Assembly (NCBI GenBank): GCA_045645505.1
Contig: JAZRIW010000018.1
Span: 62,001-126,000, forward strand
Direction: 5' to 3'
Origin: Fumia sp045645505
Lineage (GTDB): Bacteria; Bacillota; Clostridia; Oscillospirales; Ruminococcaceae
DNA length: 64,000 nt
This document shows positions 17,209 to 25,355 of this stretch, piece after piece. A program made the position numbers and the translations under genes. Within the stretch, counting starts at the first letter, position 1, and each line of letters opens with the position of its first letter. Below the pieces are notes generated by a model that was not told the origin of the DNA, ran no database searches, and saw only the letters and a list, made by a program, of their open reading frames with translations.

Positions 17209-17757
17209 ATGGGCGAAATTTTAAGAATTTCCGGTGTTGTCAGGGAGTCCATAGTTGACGGAAAAGGCTTGAGGTTTGTTGTCTTTTGTCAGGGGTGTCC
17301 GCATAATTGTCCCGGTTGTCATAATCCACAGACTCATGATTTTAAGGGTGGGTATGATATAGATATAGATAAAATTGTAGATGAGATTAAAAAAAATCCA
17401 CTTCTGCAGGGTGTTACTTTTAGTGGTGGAGAACCTTTTTGTCAGCCAAAAGCTTTTGCAGAGCTTGGCCGTAAAATTAAGGAAATGCACGGAATGAAAC
17501 TTGACATAATGAGTTATTCGGGATATACTTATGAACAATTATTAGAAATGGCAAAAGAGGATTCTTGTATTTCTGATATGCTTAAGATTTGTGATTATCT
17601 TGTTGACGGCCCGTTTGTTTTAAGTAAGCGCGATTTGACTTTGAAGTATAGAGGAAGCAGTAATCAAAGGTATATCGATCTGAAAAAGACTGCTTTGAAA
17701 GGGACTGTTATTTTAGCTTCAGAAAAGGAAAAAAGTGCGAGAAACAGATATAAATAA
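17209..17757 (+). CDS. nrdG: Anaerobic ribonucleotide reductase activating protein (radical SAM)
   Basis: NrdG is the radical-SAM activase that generates the glycyl radical on NrdD using S-adenosylmethionine and a [4Fe-4S] cluster. The cluster motif C-x3-C-x2-C is formed by Cys30, Cys34 and Cys37 in CQGCPHNCPGC. TFSGGEPFCQ near residue 68 is the SAM-binding GGE motif. The 182-aa length is typical. ATG 17209 follows ACAGGAG. It is expressed behind nrdD through the intervening hairpin. Confidence 0.95.
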   Translation: MGEILRISGVVRESIVDGKGLRFVVFCQGCPHNCPGCHNPQTHDFKGGYDIDIDKIVDEIKKNPLLQGVTFSGGEPFCQPKAFAELGRKIKEMHGMKLDIMSYSGYTYEQLLEMAKEDSCISDMLKICDYLVDGPFVLSKRDLTLKYRGSSNQRYIDLKKTALKGTVILASEKEKSARNRYK

Positions 17758-17809
17758 AGTTTATGCGAGCATAAAAATTTTATTGAGATATTTTTTGGGA
17801 GGAATTATA

Positions 17810-18541
17810 ATGAAAGCAATTATTTTGGCAGCAGGAAAAGGTAAAAGATTATTATCTGAAAAGTTCAATGCGCCTAAGGTGTTGAGAGAGGCAAACGGAA
17901 AACCATTACTCAGATATGTAGTCGAAAATCTTGATTTTATTGATGATAAGAAGGATATTGTCATCGTCGCAGGCTATAAAAAAGAGATGGTATTTGAAGC
18001 TTTTGCTGACGGATATACCTTTGCAGTTCAGGATGAGCAGTTGGGTACAGGCCACGCTGTGAATTGCGCAAAAGATGTATTCTTAAACTATGATGGACCT
18101 GTTTTGGTTTGTTATGGTGATATGCCGATGTTTAAAAAGGAAACTTATGAGAAACTTATTGAAGTTCATAATGAAGCTAAAAATGACTGCACAATTTTGA
18201 CAGGTGTTTCCGATAAGGGGTTGGCATATGGAAGAATAATCCGTGATCAGAATGGTGAGTTTAAAGGGGTTGTTGAGGATAAAGACTGTACACCCGAGCA
18301 GAAAAAAATCAATGAACTTAATGTAGGTATTTATGTATTTGACAGTGGAAAATTATTTGATTCATTAAAATATCTTAAAAGTAATAACGCTCAGGGCGAA
18401 TACTATCTTACAGATGTTCCTTATATTATGATGGAAAAAGGGAATAAGATTGGTACTTATACAACTCACGATGATACTGAAATTATTGGGGTTAATACTC
18501 CTGAGGACCTTGCATTTTGTGAGGAACTTTTAAAAAGATAA
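17810..18541 (+). CDS. Stand-alone GlmU-type nucleotidyltransferase (uridylyltransferase domain only)
   Basis: This 243-aa protein has only the pyrophosphorylase domain of GlmU. Seen are LAAGKGKRL at residues 6-14, the GlmU-type substrate motif QDEQLGTGHAV near 73-83, CYGDMP with the metal aspartate near 103, YGRII near 140, VVEDKDC near 153, NVGIYVFD near 170 and NAQGEYYLTDV near 190. The left-handed beta-helix acetyltransferase domain is absent. It therefore probably makes UDP-GlcNAc (or a related NDP-sugar) but cannot acetylate glucosamine-1-phosphate. The start at 17810 follows GGGAGGA; an upstream in-frame ATG would overlap nrdG and lacks an SD. Confidence 0.85.
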   Translation: MKAIILAAGKGKRLLSEKFNAPKVLREANGKPLLRYVVENLDFIDDKKDIVIVAGYKKEMVFEAFADGYTFAVQDEQLGTGHAVNCAKDVFLNYDGPVLVCYGDMPMFKKETYEKLIEVHNEAKNDCTILTGVSDKGLAYGRIIRDQNGEFKGVVEDKDCTPEQKKINELNVGIYVFDSGKLFDSLKYLKSNNAQGEYYLTDVPYIMMEKGNKIGTYTTHDDTEIIGVNTPEDLAFCEELLKR

Positions 18542-18546
18542 TTATG

Positions 18547-18587
18547 AAACTGACAAAAATTAAAATTAATTTTTGTCAGTTTTTTTA
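18547..18587 (+). terminator. Terminator after the GlmU-like gene
   Basis: Arms 18547-18562 and 18567-18582 form a 16-bp stem with a tight loop, followed by a run of T's. Confidence 0.85.
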
Positions 18588-18606
18588 TAAAAGAATGATT
18601 TTTATA

Positions 18607-18635
18607 TAGACAATTTTCAAAATTTGTAGTAGAAT
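18607..18635 (+). promoter_or_regulatory. guaB promoter with an internal palindrome-like spacer
   Basis: TAGACA (18607-18612) and TAGAAT (18630-18635) are 17 bases apart. The spacer holds CAATTTTCAAAAT at 18611-18623, an imperfect inverted repeat loosely like a CodY site. The same 13-mer lies in the rplS promoter spacer. Confidence 0.55.
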
Positions 18636-18668
18636 AAATAAAATACACTTTTTAAAGGAGATAAAAAT

Positions 18669-20168
18669 ATGGCTTTCATTTTTCAAGAACCTTCTCGTAC
18701 ATTTGGTGAGTATTTGTTGATACCCGGTTATTCATCCGCAGAATGTATTCCTGCAAACGTTAGTCTTCGTACACCTATTGTTAAATATAAAAAAGGCGAA
18801 GAGTCTCCTATTATGTTGAATATTCCTTTGGTTTCTGCAATTATGCAGTCAGTTTCTGATGATAAAATGGCTATCGCTTTGGCAAAAGAAGGCGGTATGT
18901 CTTTTATCTATGGTTCACAGTCAATAGAGAGTGAAGCTCAGATGGTTATGCGTGTTAAGAATTACAAGGCAGGTTTTGTAATCAGTGATTCTAATGTGAA
19001 ACCTGATGATAATTTGCAGACTATTCTTGATTTAAAGGAAAAAACAGGACACTCTACTGTTGCAGTTACAGATGATGGTACAGCAACAGGTAAACTTTTG
19101 GGTATTGTTACGAGTCGTGACTATCGTGTCAGCCGTATGGAACTTGATGAAAAGGTATCAAGTTTTATGACTCCTTTTGAGGATCTGATTTGTGCTCCAG
19201 ATACTACTTCATTAAAAATCGCAAATGATATTATCTGGGAGAATAAGCTTAATTCATTGCCACTTATTGATGAGAATCAGCATCTAAAATATATGGTTTT
19301 CAGAAAAGACTATTCTACTCATAAAGAAAATACAAATGAACTTCTTGATAGTTCCAAGCGCTATATGGTAGGCGCAGGTATAAATACAAGAGATTATGCA
19401 GAGAGAGTTCCGGCGCTTGTTGAAGCAGGTGCAGATGTACTTTGTATAGATTCTTCCGAGGGTTATTCTGAGTGGCAGAAATTGACAATAGAATATATCC
19501 GTAAAAATTATGGTGATACTGTTAAAGTAGGAGCAGGAAATGTAGTTGATAAGGAAGGATTTTTGTTCCTTGCAGAGGCCGGTGCTGATTTTGTTAAAGT
19601 CGGAATCGGTGGTGGTTCTATCTGTATTACCCGTGAGCAGAAAGGTATCGGACGCGGACAGGCTACAGCTTTGATTGATGTTTGTAAGGCAAGAGATGAA
19701 TATTTTGAAAAAACCGGTGTTTATATACCCGTTTGCTCCGATGGCGGTATAGTTCATGATTATCATATGACTTTGGCTCTTGCTATGGGTGCAGATTTTA
19801 TTATGCTCGGTCGTTATTTCTCAAGATTCGATGAAAGCCCGACAAATAAAGTTAATATCAATGGCAGTTATATGAAGGAATATTGGGGTGAAGGTTCTAA
19901 TCGTGCCCGTAACTGGCAACGTTATGATATGGGTGGCGCTGAAAAACTTTCCTTCGAAGAGGGTGTAGATTCCTATGTTCCTTATGCAGGTTCTTTGAAG
20001 GATAATGTTACACAATCACTTGCAAAAGTGCGTTCAACTATGTGTAACTGTGGAGTTTTGAACATTCCTGATTTACAGAAAAATGCAAAGCTTACCATAG
20101 TTTCTTCAACTTCCATTGTCGAAGGTGGCGCACATGATGTTGTGCTTAAAGATAAAAAGACAATTTAA
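18669..20168 (+). CDS. guaB: Inosine-5'-monophosphate dehydrogenase
   Basis: IMP dehydrogenase converts IMP to XMP, the first committed step to GMP, with NAD+. The 499 aa form a TIM barrel interrupted by paired CBS domains (residues ~95-215, with VTSRDYRVSRMEL visible). The catalytic loop is GGGSICITREQKG with the active cysteine near 318. SDGGIVHDYHMTLALAMGADFIMLG near 360-385 holds the phosphate-binding part. ATG 18669 follows AAAGGAG. It has its own promoter and is followed by a 56-aa unknown gene. Confidence 0.96.
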   Translation: MAFIFQEPSRTFGEYLLIPGYSSAECIPANVSLRTPIVKYKKGEESPIMLNIPLVSAIMQSVSDDKMAIALAKEGGMSFIYGSQSIESEAQMVMRVKNYKAGFVISDSNVKPDDNLQTILDLKEKTGHSTVAVTDDGTATGKLLGIVTSRDYRVSRMELDEKVSSFMTPFEDLICAPDTTSLKIANDIIWENKLNSLPLIDENQHLKYMVFRKDYSTHKENTNELLDSSKRYMVGAGINTRDYAERVPALVEAGADVLCIDSSEGYSEWQKLTIEYIRKNYGDTVKVGAGNVVDKEGFLFLAEAGADFVKVGIGGGSICITREQKGIGRGQATALIDVCKARDEYFEKTGVYIPVCSDGGIVHDYHMTLALAMGADFIMLGRYFSRFDESPTNKVNINGSYMKEYWGEGSNRARNWQRYDMGGAEKLSFEEGVDSYVPYAGSLKDNVTQSLAKVRSTMCNCGVLNIPDLQKNAKLTIVSSTSIVEGGAHDVVLKDKKTI

Positions 20169-20224
20169 TGGGAAAAGATAAATAAAAAAAGTTTTCGTAA
20201 AAACTTGAAAACAGAGGAATTGCT

Positions 20225-20395
20225 ATGAAAGAATGGGCATTTGAGAAATTTTTGGAGGAATATTCAATAGAAATGGCACTTGATGATTTTCCGCCCAAAA
20301 TTCAGGAGAAAGTAGTAACGTTACTTCGAAAAGCCTATATTAATGGTTATGATGATGGTGTAAAGTTAACTACTGAACAGCTTTCAGATAAATAA
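20225..20395 (+). CDS. Small uncharacterised protein downstream of guaB
   Basis: The 56-aa frame starts at ATG 20225 with GAGGA upstream: it begins MKEWAFEKFLEEYSIEMA, is acidic and helical, and ends EQLSDK. No signal peptide, membrane segment, Cys cluster or known domain is evident. It lies 56 bases after guaB and just before a strong terminator, so it is probably co-transcribed with guaB. I do not recognise a family. Confidence 0.65.
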   Translation: MKEWAFEKFLEEYSIEMALDDFPPKIQEKVVTLLRKAYINGYDDGVKLTTEQLSDK

Positions 20396-20428
20396 AAAAA
20401 GGCTGCAGCAACGCTGCAGCCTTTTTTT
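20394..20428. terminator. Bidirectional terminator
   Basis: A GC-rich stem (GGCTGCAGC at 20401-20409 and its complement at 20413-20421) is flanked by A7 on the left and T7 on the right. It separates the guaB unit from the convergent F420-ligase-like gene. Confidence 0.92.
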
Positions 20429-20429
20429 A

Positions 20430-21629
20430 TTAGTTTATATAGTTATCAAAATAACCTTGAATGAGAATAATTGGTGTACCCTTGTCGCCACTTCCTGAAG
20501 TCAAATCACAAAGTGAACCGATGAGATCTGTCAAACGTCTCGGTGTAGTACCTTGAGTTTCCATTGAGCCTACAAGACTTGTATTTTTAGCATCTTTGTC
20601 AGCGATTCTTTTTGAAATAGCTTCTTTTAATTCTTCACCGCTTAAATCAGCAAAATCATTGTCGGCTAAATATTTAAGTTTAAGTTCGTTTGGCTGTCCG
20701 ATAAGTCCGTCGGTATGTCCGGGGGAAACAACGGGATCTGCAAGTTCCCAGATTTTTCCTACAGGGTCTTTGAAAGCACCATCGCCATATACTAAAACTT
20801 CGATATTTTTATTTGTGAGTCTTAAAAATTCTTTTTGAATATTTTTTGCAAAAATTTCGCAATCACGGGGGAAAAGTTTTATTGTGGTTTCAGTTGATTT
20901 ATTAGAACCTAAAAGTCCGTAATCAGCATTATATCCGCTACCATTTACGGGAGCAGTCAAAATGTCATCAAGTCCGAGTACAACTTCGGCACCTGCTGCT
21001 TTTAAAAGACGTTTACTGCGTGCACGGGAATGTATATCACAACAGAGAACGTGTTTTGTATAATTTAAAATTGTGCGGCAATCGTTTGCAAATATAACTT
21101 CAACCTCTGCACCTTCTTCTTTTATGAGATTGGAGTAATACTCAATGTAATCAACACCTGTGAAAGTGTGTTTACGATATCCGAAAAGCTCACGGTATTT
21201 TTTTTCATCCAATACATCAGTCCAAGGATTGATGCCTTTTTCGTCCAATATGTCGAGGTCGATAAGGTGATTTCCAACTTCGTCAGAGGGATAGCTTAAC
21301 ATTAAAACTATTTTTTTAGCACCTTTTGCGATACCTCTTAAACAAATAGCAAAACGATTTCTGCTGAGGATAGGGAAAATCACACCGATAGTGTCGCTTT
21401 TAAATTTTTCTTTTATGTCGGTTGCAATATCATCTGTTGAAGCGTAGTTACCTTGTGCACGTGCTACAACTGCTTCTGTTATACCGACTACATCGCGGTC
21501 ACGAAGCTCAAATCCATCGGATTTTGCCGCTTCAATGACACTTTCAACAACGATTTTTTCCATATCATCGCCTTCGCGGATAATAGGAGCACGAACTCCT
21601 CTTGAAATTGTACCAATTAATCTTGACAT
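20430..21629 (-). CDS. Coenzyme F420-0:L-glutamate ligase-like protein
   Basis: The 399 aa resemble the CofE/F420 gamma-glutamyl ligase family, mainly in the N-terminal third: DGFELRDRDVVGITEAVVARAQGN, followed by KIVLMLSYPSDEVGNHL. The C-terminal part contains VLVYGDGAFKDPVGKIWELADPVVSPGHTDGL and a Gly/Ser-rich end LCDLTSGSGDKGTP. True CofE adds glutamate to F420-0; Clostridia of this kind do not normally make F420, and no other F420 gene is in the window, so the substrate is probably different. It is divergent from a LysR gene, which suggests control by that regulator. The ATG at 21629 follows AAGGAG. Confidence 0.6.
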   Translation of the reverse strand: MSRLIGTISRGVRAPIIREGDDMEKIVVESVIEAAKSDGFELRDRDVVGITEAVVARAQGNYASTDDIATDIKEKFKSDTIGVIFPILSRNRFAICLRGIAKGAKKIVLMLSYPSDEVGNHLIDLDILDEKGINPWTDVLDEKKYRELFGYRKHTFTGVDYIEYYSNLIKEEGAEVEVIFANDCRTILNYTKHVLCCDIHSRARSKRLLKAAGAEVVLGLDDILTAPVNGSGYNADYGLLGSNKSTETTIKLFPRDCEIFAKNIQKEFLRLTNKNIEVLVYGDGAFKDPVGKIWELADPVVSPGHTDGLIGQPNELKLKYLADNDFADLSGEELKEAISKRIADKDAKNTSLVGSMETQGTTPRRLTDLIGSLCDLTSGSGDKGTPIILIQGYFDNYIN

Positions 21630-21739
21630 AATAAAAACTCCTTTTTAAAAATAGGGTTGCAATATTACAAAATATATTATACAATAAAAACAGATATAAG
21701 TAAAATAATTATTTATTATCGCTTTTATAAGAGGTGCTT

Positions 21740-22633
21740 ATGGATACAAATTTAGAATTATATAAAGTTTTCAGAGAGGTAGCAAGGCAATCATCATTTT
21801 CTAAAGCGGCAAGAGAACTTTATGTTTCACAGTCTGCTGTCAGTCAGGCTATAGGAAATTTAGAAAAAACTCTGGGAACAGTTTTATTTGTACGCAGTGC
21901 AAAGGGAGTTAAACTTACCGGTGACGGTGAAATTCTTTACGAATATACTGAATCTGCACTTTCACTTCTCGAAAAGGGTGAGGAAAAACTTGAAGAAAGA
22001 GGAAAACTTCTTGCAGGTGAAGTTAAAATTGCCGCTGCTGATACTATTTCAAAACATATTTTACTTCCTTATCTTCAAAGTTTTAATCTTAAGCATCCTG
22101 ATATAAAAATAAAAGTAATCAACAGAACCAGTATCCAAAGTATTGCTTTGTTAAAATCGGGCGCAGTTGATTTTGCTTTTGTTAATTTTCCTCTGGTTGA
22201 AGATGGTATAGTATCGGTTGAGTATATGACAATACACGATATTTTTGTTGCGAGTGAAAAGTATAAAAAGCTTTCTTTAATCCCTATATTGCCCGAAGAA
22301 CTTGTAAAATATCCGCTTATTATGCTTGAGGGAATTTCAAATTCAAGAAGATATGTTGATGGATATTTTATGGAGCATGGAATTTTTCCTGAACCTGAAA
22401 TTGAACTTGGAAGTCATGATTTATTACTTCAATTTGCAAAAATAGGGCTTGGGATTTCTTGTGTCGTAAAAGAATTTTCAGAAACTTATCTTGATAATAA
22501 AGAGCTTTATGAAATACCTCTTAAAACTCCTATTAAGGAGCGCAGTATCGGAATTTGTTATTCAAAATCTGTTCCGATGTCTGCGGCGGCAGAGGAATTT
22601 TATAATGCGTTAAATCTTGAGAAAAATTTTTAG
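21740..22633 (+). CDS. LysR-family transcriptional regulator
   Basis: This is a standard LysR regulator of 297 aa. The N-terminal winged HTH (SFSKAARELYVSQSAVSQAIGNLEKTLGTVLFVRSAKGVKLT, residues ~20-62) is followed by a two-lobed periplasmic-binding-like effector domain (~90-297). I start at ATG 21740; a GTG 6 bases upstream lies inside the SD (AGAGGTG). LysR proteins typically act on the divergent neighbour, here the F420-ligase-like gene across a 110-base AT-rich gap that contains an ATAATTATTTATTAT stretch. The effector cannot be predicted. ispD follows 10 bases later, so the regulator may share a transcript with ispDF. Confidence 0.93.
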   Translation: MDTNLELYKVFREVARQSSFSKAARELYVSQSAVSQAIGNLEKTLGTVLFVRSAKGVKLTGDGEILYEYTESALSLLEKGEEKLEERGKLLAGEVKIAAADTISKHILLPYLQSFNLKHPDIKIKVINRTSIQSIALLKSGAVDFAFVNFPLVEDGIVSVEYMTIHDIFVASEKYKKLSLIPILPEELVKYPLIMLEGISNSRRYVDGYFMEHGIFPEPEIELGSHDLLLQFAKIGLGISCVVKEFSETYLDNKELYEIPLKTPIKERSIGICYSKSVPMSAAAEEFYNALNLEKNF

Positions 22634-22643
22634 GAGGAGCTTT

Positions 22644-23318
22644 ATGTTCAGCGTCTTGATATTAGCAGGTGGAAATTCCACCAGAATGGGCGGAGAAAAT
22701 AAACAATTTATCCTGATAGATAAAATTCCGGTAATAGTAAGAAGTATCAACGCTTTTAAAGGGATAAAAGAGGTTTTGGAAATCCTTGTTGCTGTTAAAA
22801 AAAGCGATGTGGATAAGGTTAAAAGTTTGATTTCGGATGAAAAAGGTGTAAAAGTTATTCCAACTGCAGGAGAAACAAGACAGACTACCGTAAAACAAAG
22901 TTTAGAGTATATTTCAGATGATGCTGAATATATAGCTATTCACGATGGGGCCCGTCCGTTTGTCAGAAAAGAAGATATTATAAATACTTTTGAAGCCTGC
23001 AAGAAAAACGGAGGTGCCGTACTTGGTACAATGGTAAAGGATACTATTAAAATAATAGAAAACGGCACTGTAAAGCAAACACCTTTACGGAGTACTCTTT
23101 TTGCGGCACAAACCCCGCAGGTATTTGATCTGAAGTCATATAGAGAGGCGTTTGCAAAAGCCGAAGAGTTAAAACTTGATTTTACAGATGATTCGCAACT
23201 TTTTGAAATAACTAATCGTAAGGTTGCATATGTAGTTGGACATTACGATAATATAAAAATTACAACTCCGGAAGATATATTTATTGCTGAATCAATCATA
23301 AAACAGGAGGGGAGATAA
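22644..23318 (+). CDS. ispD: 2-C-methyl-D-erythritol 4-phosphate cytidylyltransferase
   Basis: IspD joins CTP to methylerythritol phosphate in the MEP isoprenoid pathway. The 224 aa begin with the nucleotidyltransferase signature VLILAGGNSTRMGGENKQF, with AIHDGARPFV near residue 97 and AAQTPQVFDL near 155, plus LDFTDDSQLFE near 180. ATG 22644 follows TAGGAGGAG, a stronger site than the in-frame start inside the LysR gene. It is adjacent to ispF, one base after its stop. Confidence 0.95.
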   Translation: MFSVLILAGGNSTRMGGENKQFILIDKIPVIVRSINAFKGIKEVLEILVAVKKSDVDKVKSLISDEKGVKVIPTAGETRQTTVKQSLEYISDDAEYIAIHDGARPFVRKEDIINTFEACKKNGGAVLGTMVKDTIKIIENGTVKQTPLRSTLFAAQTPQVFDLKSYREAFAKAEELKLDFTDDSQLFEITNRKVAYVVGHYDNIKITTPEDIFIAESIIKQEGR

Positions 23319-23319
23319 T

Positions 23320-23793
23320 ATGATTAGAATAGGTCACGGATACGATGTACACAGATTGGTTGAAGACAGAAAGCTTATTTTGGGCGGTGTGGATATTCCG
23401 TATGAAAAGGGACTTTTAGGCCATTCTGATGCAGATGTGCTCACTCACGCAGTTGCTGATGCACTTTTAGGTGCACTTGCACTTGGCGATATTGGGACAC
23501 ATTTTCCTGATACTGATAATGAGTATAAAGATGCAGATAGTATAGAATTGCTTAAAAAGGTTTTTTCTCTTATCAGGGAAAAAGGATATACTTTAGGAAA
23601 TATTGATTGCACGGTAGCGGCACAGGCACCTAAATTAAAACCATATATTTTAAATATGAGAGAAAATTTAGCGAATGCTCTGGATACCGATATTTCATTT
23701 GTCAGTGTTAAAGCCACTACTGAAGAGGGACTTGGAATTACAGGTAATGGCGATGGAATTACCGCAACTGCAGTTTGCATTTTATCAAAATAA
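23320..23793 (+). CDS. ispF: 2-C-methyl-D-erythritol 2,4-cyclodiphosphate synthase
   Basis: IspF forms the cyclodiphosphate of the MEP pathway in a zinc-dependent trimer. At 157 aa it is full length. GHGYDVHRL at the start holds the zinc ligands Asp and His, SDADVLTHAVADALLGA follows near 40, and VKATTEEGLGITGNGDGI lies near 130. It directly follows ispD (one base between the genes), a pairing found in many bacteria, so flux through the two consecutive branch steps is matched. Confidence 0.96.
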   Translation: MIRIGHGYDVHRLVEDRKLILGGVDIPYEKGLLGHSDADVLTHAVADALLGALALGDIGTHFPDTDNEYKDADSIELLKKVFSLIREKGYTLGNIDCTVAAQAPKLKPYILNMRENLANALDTDISFVSVKATTEEGLGITGNGDGITATAVCILSK

Positions 23794-23853
23794 ACCTTTT
23801 GAGCATACAATAGGACTATAGGAATTCCTAAATAAAGGTAGAGAGGTGTCAGA

Positions 23854-24081
23854 ATGACACAAAGTCTTATTGTATTAAATTCTATAACTTATGCCTATAA
23901 GGCATTTAAAATTCTTGAGCAGTTATGGATTAAAAGTGCCGTCGTAAAGACGCCGGGGAAGTATTCCGCTAAAGGGTGCGGATATAGTCTGATTATTTAC
24001 GAAAAGCTTGAAGAAGCAATAGAGGCACTTAATAATGAGGGAATTCGTATATTGAATATAATTCCTGATTACAGGCCTTAA
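23854..24081 (+). CDS. DUF3343 protein (putative sulfur/selenium carrier-like)
   Basis: The 75 aa match DUF3343: short alpha/beta proteins with YAYKAFKILE and a conserved GCGYSLIIYEK containing a cysteine near residue 47. The family is described as carrier-like and is often found beside class V aminotransferase or cysteine desulfurase genes tied to sulfur or selenium metabolism. That is the arrangement here, with the desulfurase-like gene 43 bases downstream behind a hairpin. A role in handing on sulfur or selenium is inference. ATG 23854 follows GAGAGGTG. Confidence 0.75.
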   Translation: MTQSLIVLNSITYAYKAFKILEQLWIKSAVVKTPGKYSAKGCGYSLIIYEKLEEAIEALNNEGIRILNIIPDYRP

Positions 24082-24106
24082 GTGAAAGCTTAAGGCTTTT
24101 ATATTT
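24075..24106 (+). terminator. Hairpin between the DUF3343 gene and the desulfurase
   Basis: Arms GCCTTAAG (24075-24082) and CTTAAGGC (24089-24096) with a 6-base loop are followed by a T-rich tract. It overlaps the DUF3343 stop codon and may be a partial terminator. Confidence 0.65.
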
Positions 24107-24124
24107 TTATAAGTGGAGGAAAAA

Positions 24125-25273
24125 ATGGTTTATTTTGACAATGCGGCAACTACTTTTCCAAAGCCTCAGTCGGTACAATTTGCAGTCAGTGATGCTGTGA
24201 GAAGCTATGGAGGAAATCCGGGAAGAAGCGGTCATCGTATTTCGATGCGTGTTTCTGAAAAGGTTTTTGAAGTCAGAAAAAAATTAGCAGATTTTTTTGG
24301 TACCGATGCAGAAAAAATTATATTTACTTTAAATTGCACTCATGCGCTTAATATGGCTATAAAAGGTGTAATGAAAAATAAAGGTCACATTATAACTTCC
24401 TGTCTTGAGCATAATTCTGTTTTAAGACCTTTGTATGCTATGAAAAAGGAGGGAAAAATCTCTTATTCTGTGGCATCGGTATATGAGGATGATGAAGAAA
24501 CTTTAAAATCTTTTGCAGATTTAATCTGTTCTGATACAAAAGCGATAGTTTGCACCTATGCTTCAAATGTGTCGGGAAAAGTACTTCCAATTGAAAAATT
24601 AGCAAAGCTCTGTAAGGAAAACGGACTTATTTTTATTGTAGATGCGGCACAGGCAGCAGGGGTTTTCCCTATAAATATAAAGAAAATGGGCATTGATATT
24701 TTATGTGCTGCAGGGCATAAGGGACTTTATGGTACAACCGGTACCGGAGTTATGGCTTTTGGGTGTGATGATATATTTGAAACGATTTTAGAAGGTGGTA
24801 CAGGTAGTAATTCCTTAGAGCTTTCGCAACCTGATTTCTTACCTGAACGTTTTGAAAGCGGAACTTTGAATACAGTTGGAATAATTTCATTAGGTGCAGG
24901 ACTTGATTTTATTCACAGCAAGGGTATAAATTCTATTTATCGTTATGAGATGGCACTTTGTGCCCATGTTTATAATGAGATGAAAAATATGGAAAATATA
25001 AATTTAATCAGTAATAATTTTGCTCTTATGAAAAATGCTCCTATTGTGAGTTTTAATATAAATGGAGAGGATTCATCAAGGGTTTCGGAATATTTAAGTG
25101 AGAAAGGGTATATGTTGAGAGGCGGATTTCATTGTGCCGCAGTTGCTCATAAGTATTTTAAAACTGAAAAGCAAGGTGCAGTGCGTTTTTCTCCCGGACA
25201 TTTTAATAAATCGGGGCAGATAAATTCTTTTTTATATGAAATTAAAAAAATTACTAAAAATGGATTGTCCTGA
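24125..25273 (+). CDS. Class V aminotransferase, cysteine desulfurase family
   Basis: A PLP-dependent fold-type I enzyme of 382 aa. It opens YFDNAATTFPKPQSV, with the cofactor pocket residues in LNCTHALNMAIKG near 70 and VDAAQAAGVFPINI near 175. The PLP lysine is in AAGHKGLYGTTGTG near 200. The end has RGGFHCAAVAHK, with a cysteine where desulfurases carry the persulfide-forming residue. It belongs to the branch often found with selenium- or molybdenum-linked genes rather than the ISC or SUF branch; no scaffold gene lies next to it. ATG 24125 is preceded by GGAGGA. Confidence 0.88.
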   Translation: MVYFDNAATTFPKPQSVQFAVSDAVRSYGGNPGRSGHRISMRVSEKVFEVRKKLADFFGTDAEKIIFTLNCTHALNMAIKGVMKNKGHIITSCLEHNSVLRPLYAMKKEGKISYSVASVYEDDEETLKSFADLICSDTKAIVCTYASNVSGKVLPIEKLAKLCKENGLIFIVDAAQAAGVFPINIKKMGIDILCAAGHKGLYGTTGTGVMAFGCDDIFETILEGGTGSNSLELSQPDFLPERFESGTLNTVGIISLGAGLDFIHSKGINSIYRYEMALCAHVYNEMKNMENINLISNNFALMKNAPIVSFNINGEDSSRVSEYLSEKGYMLRGGFHCAAVAHKYFKTEKQGAVRFSPGHFNKSGQINSFLYEIKKITKNGLS

Positions 25274-25355
25274 AAGGATTTTTATGTTAAAATAAAAAAG
25301 AGTGTATATATAAGGAAATAAAAAATCTTTAAAAATAGAAGGAAAGGTTAAAAGT

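Noticed and set aside
19284..19766. Long open frame antisense to guaB
   Set aside because: No SD, no recognisable domain, and it lies wholly within a well-conserved gene; a by-product of codon bias.
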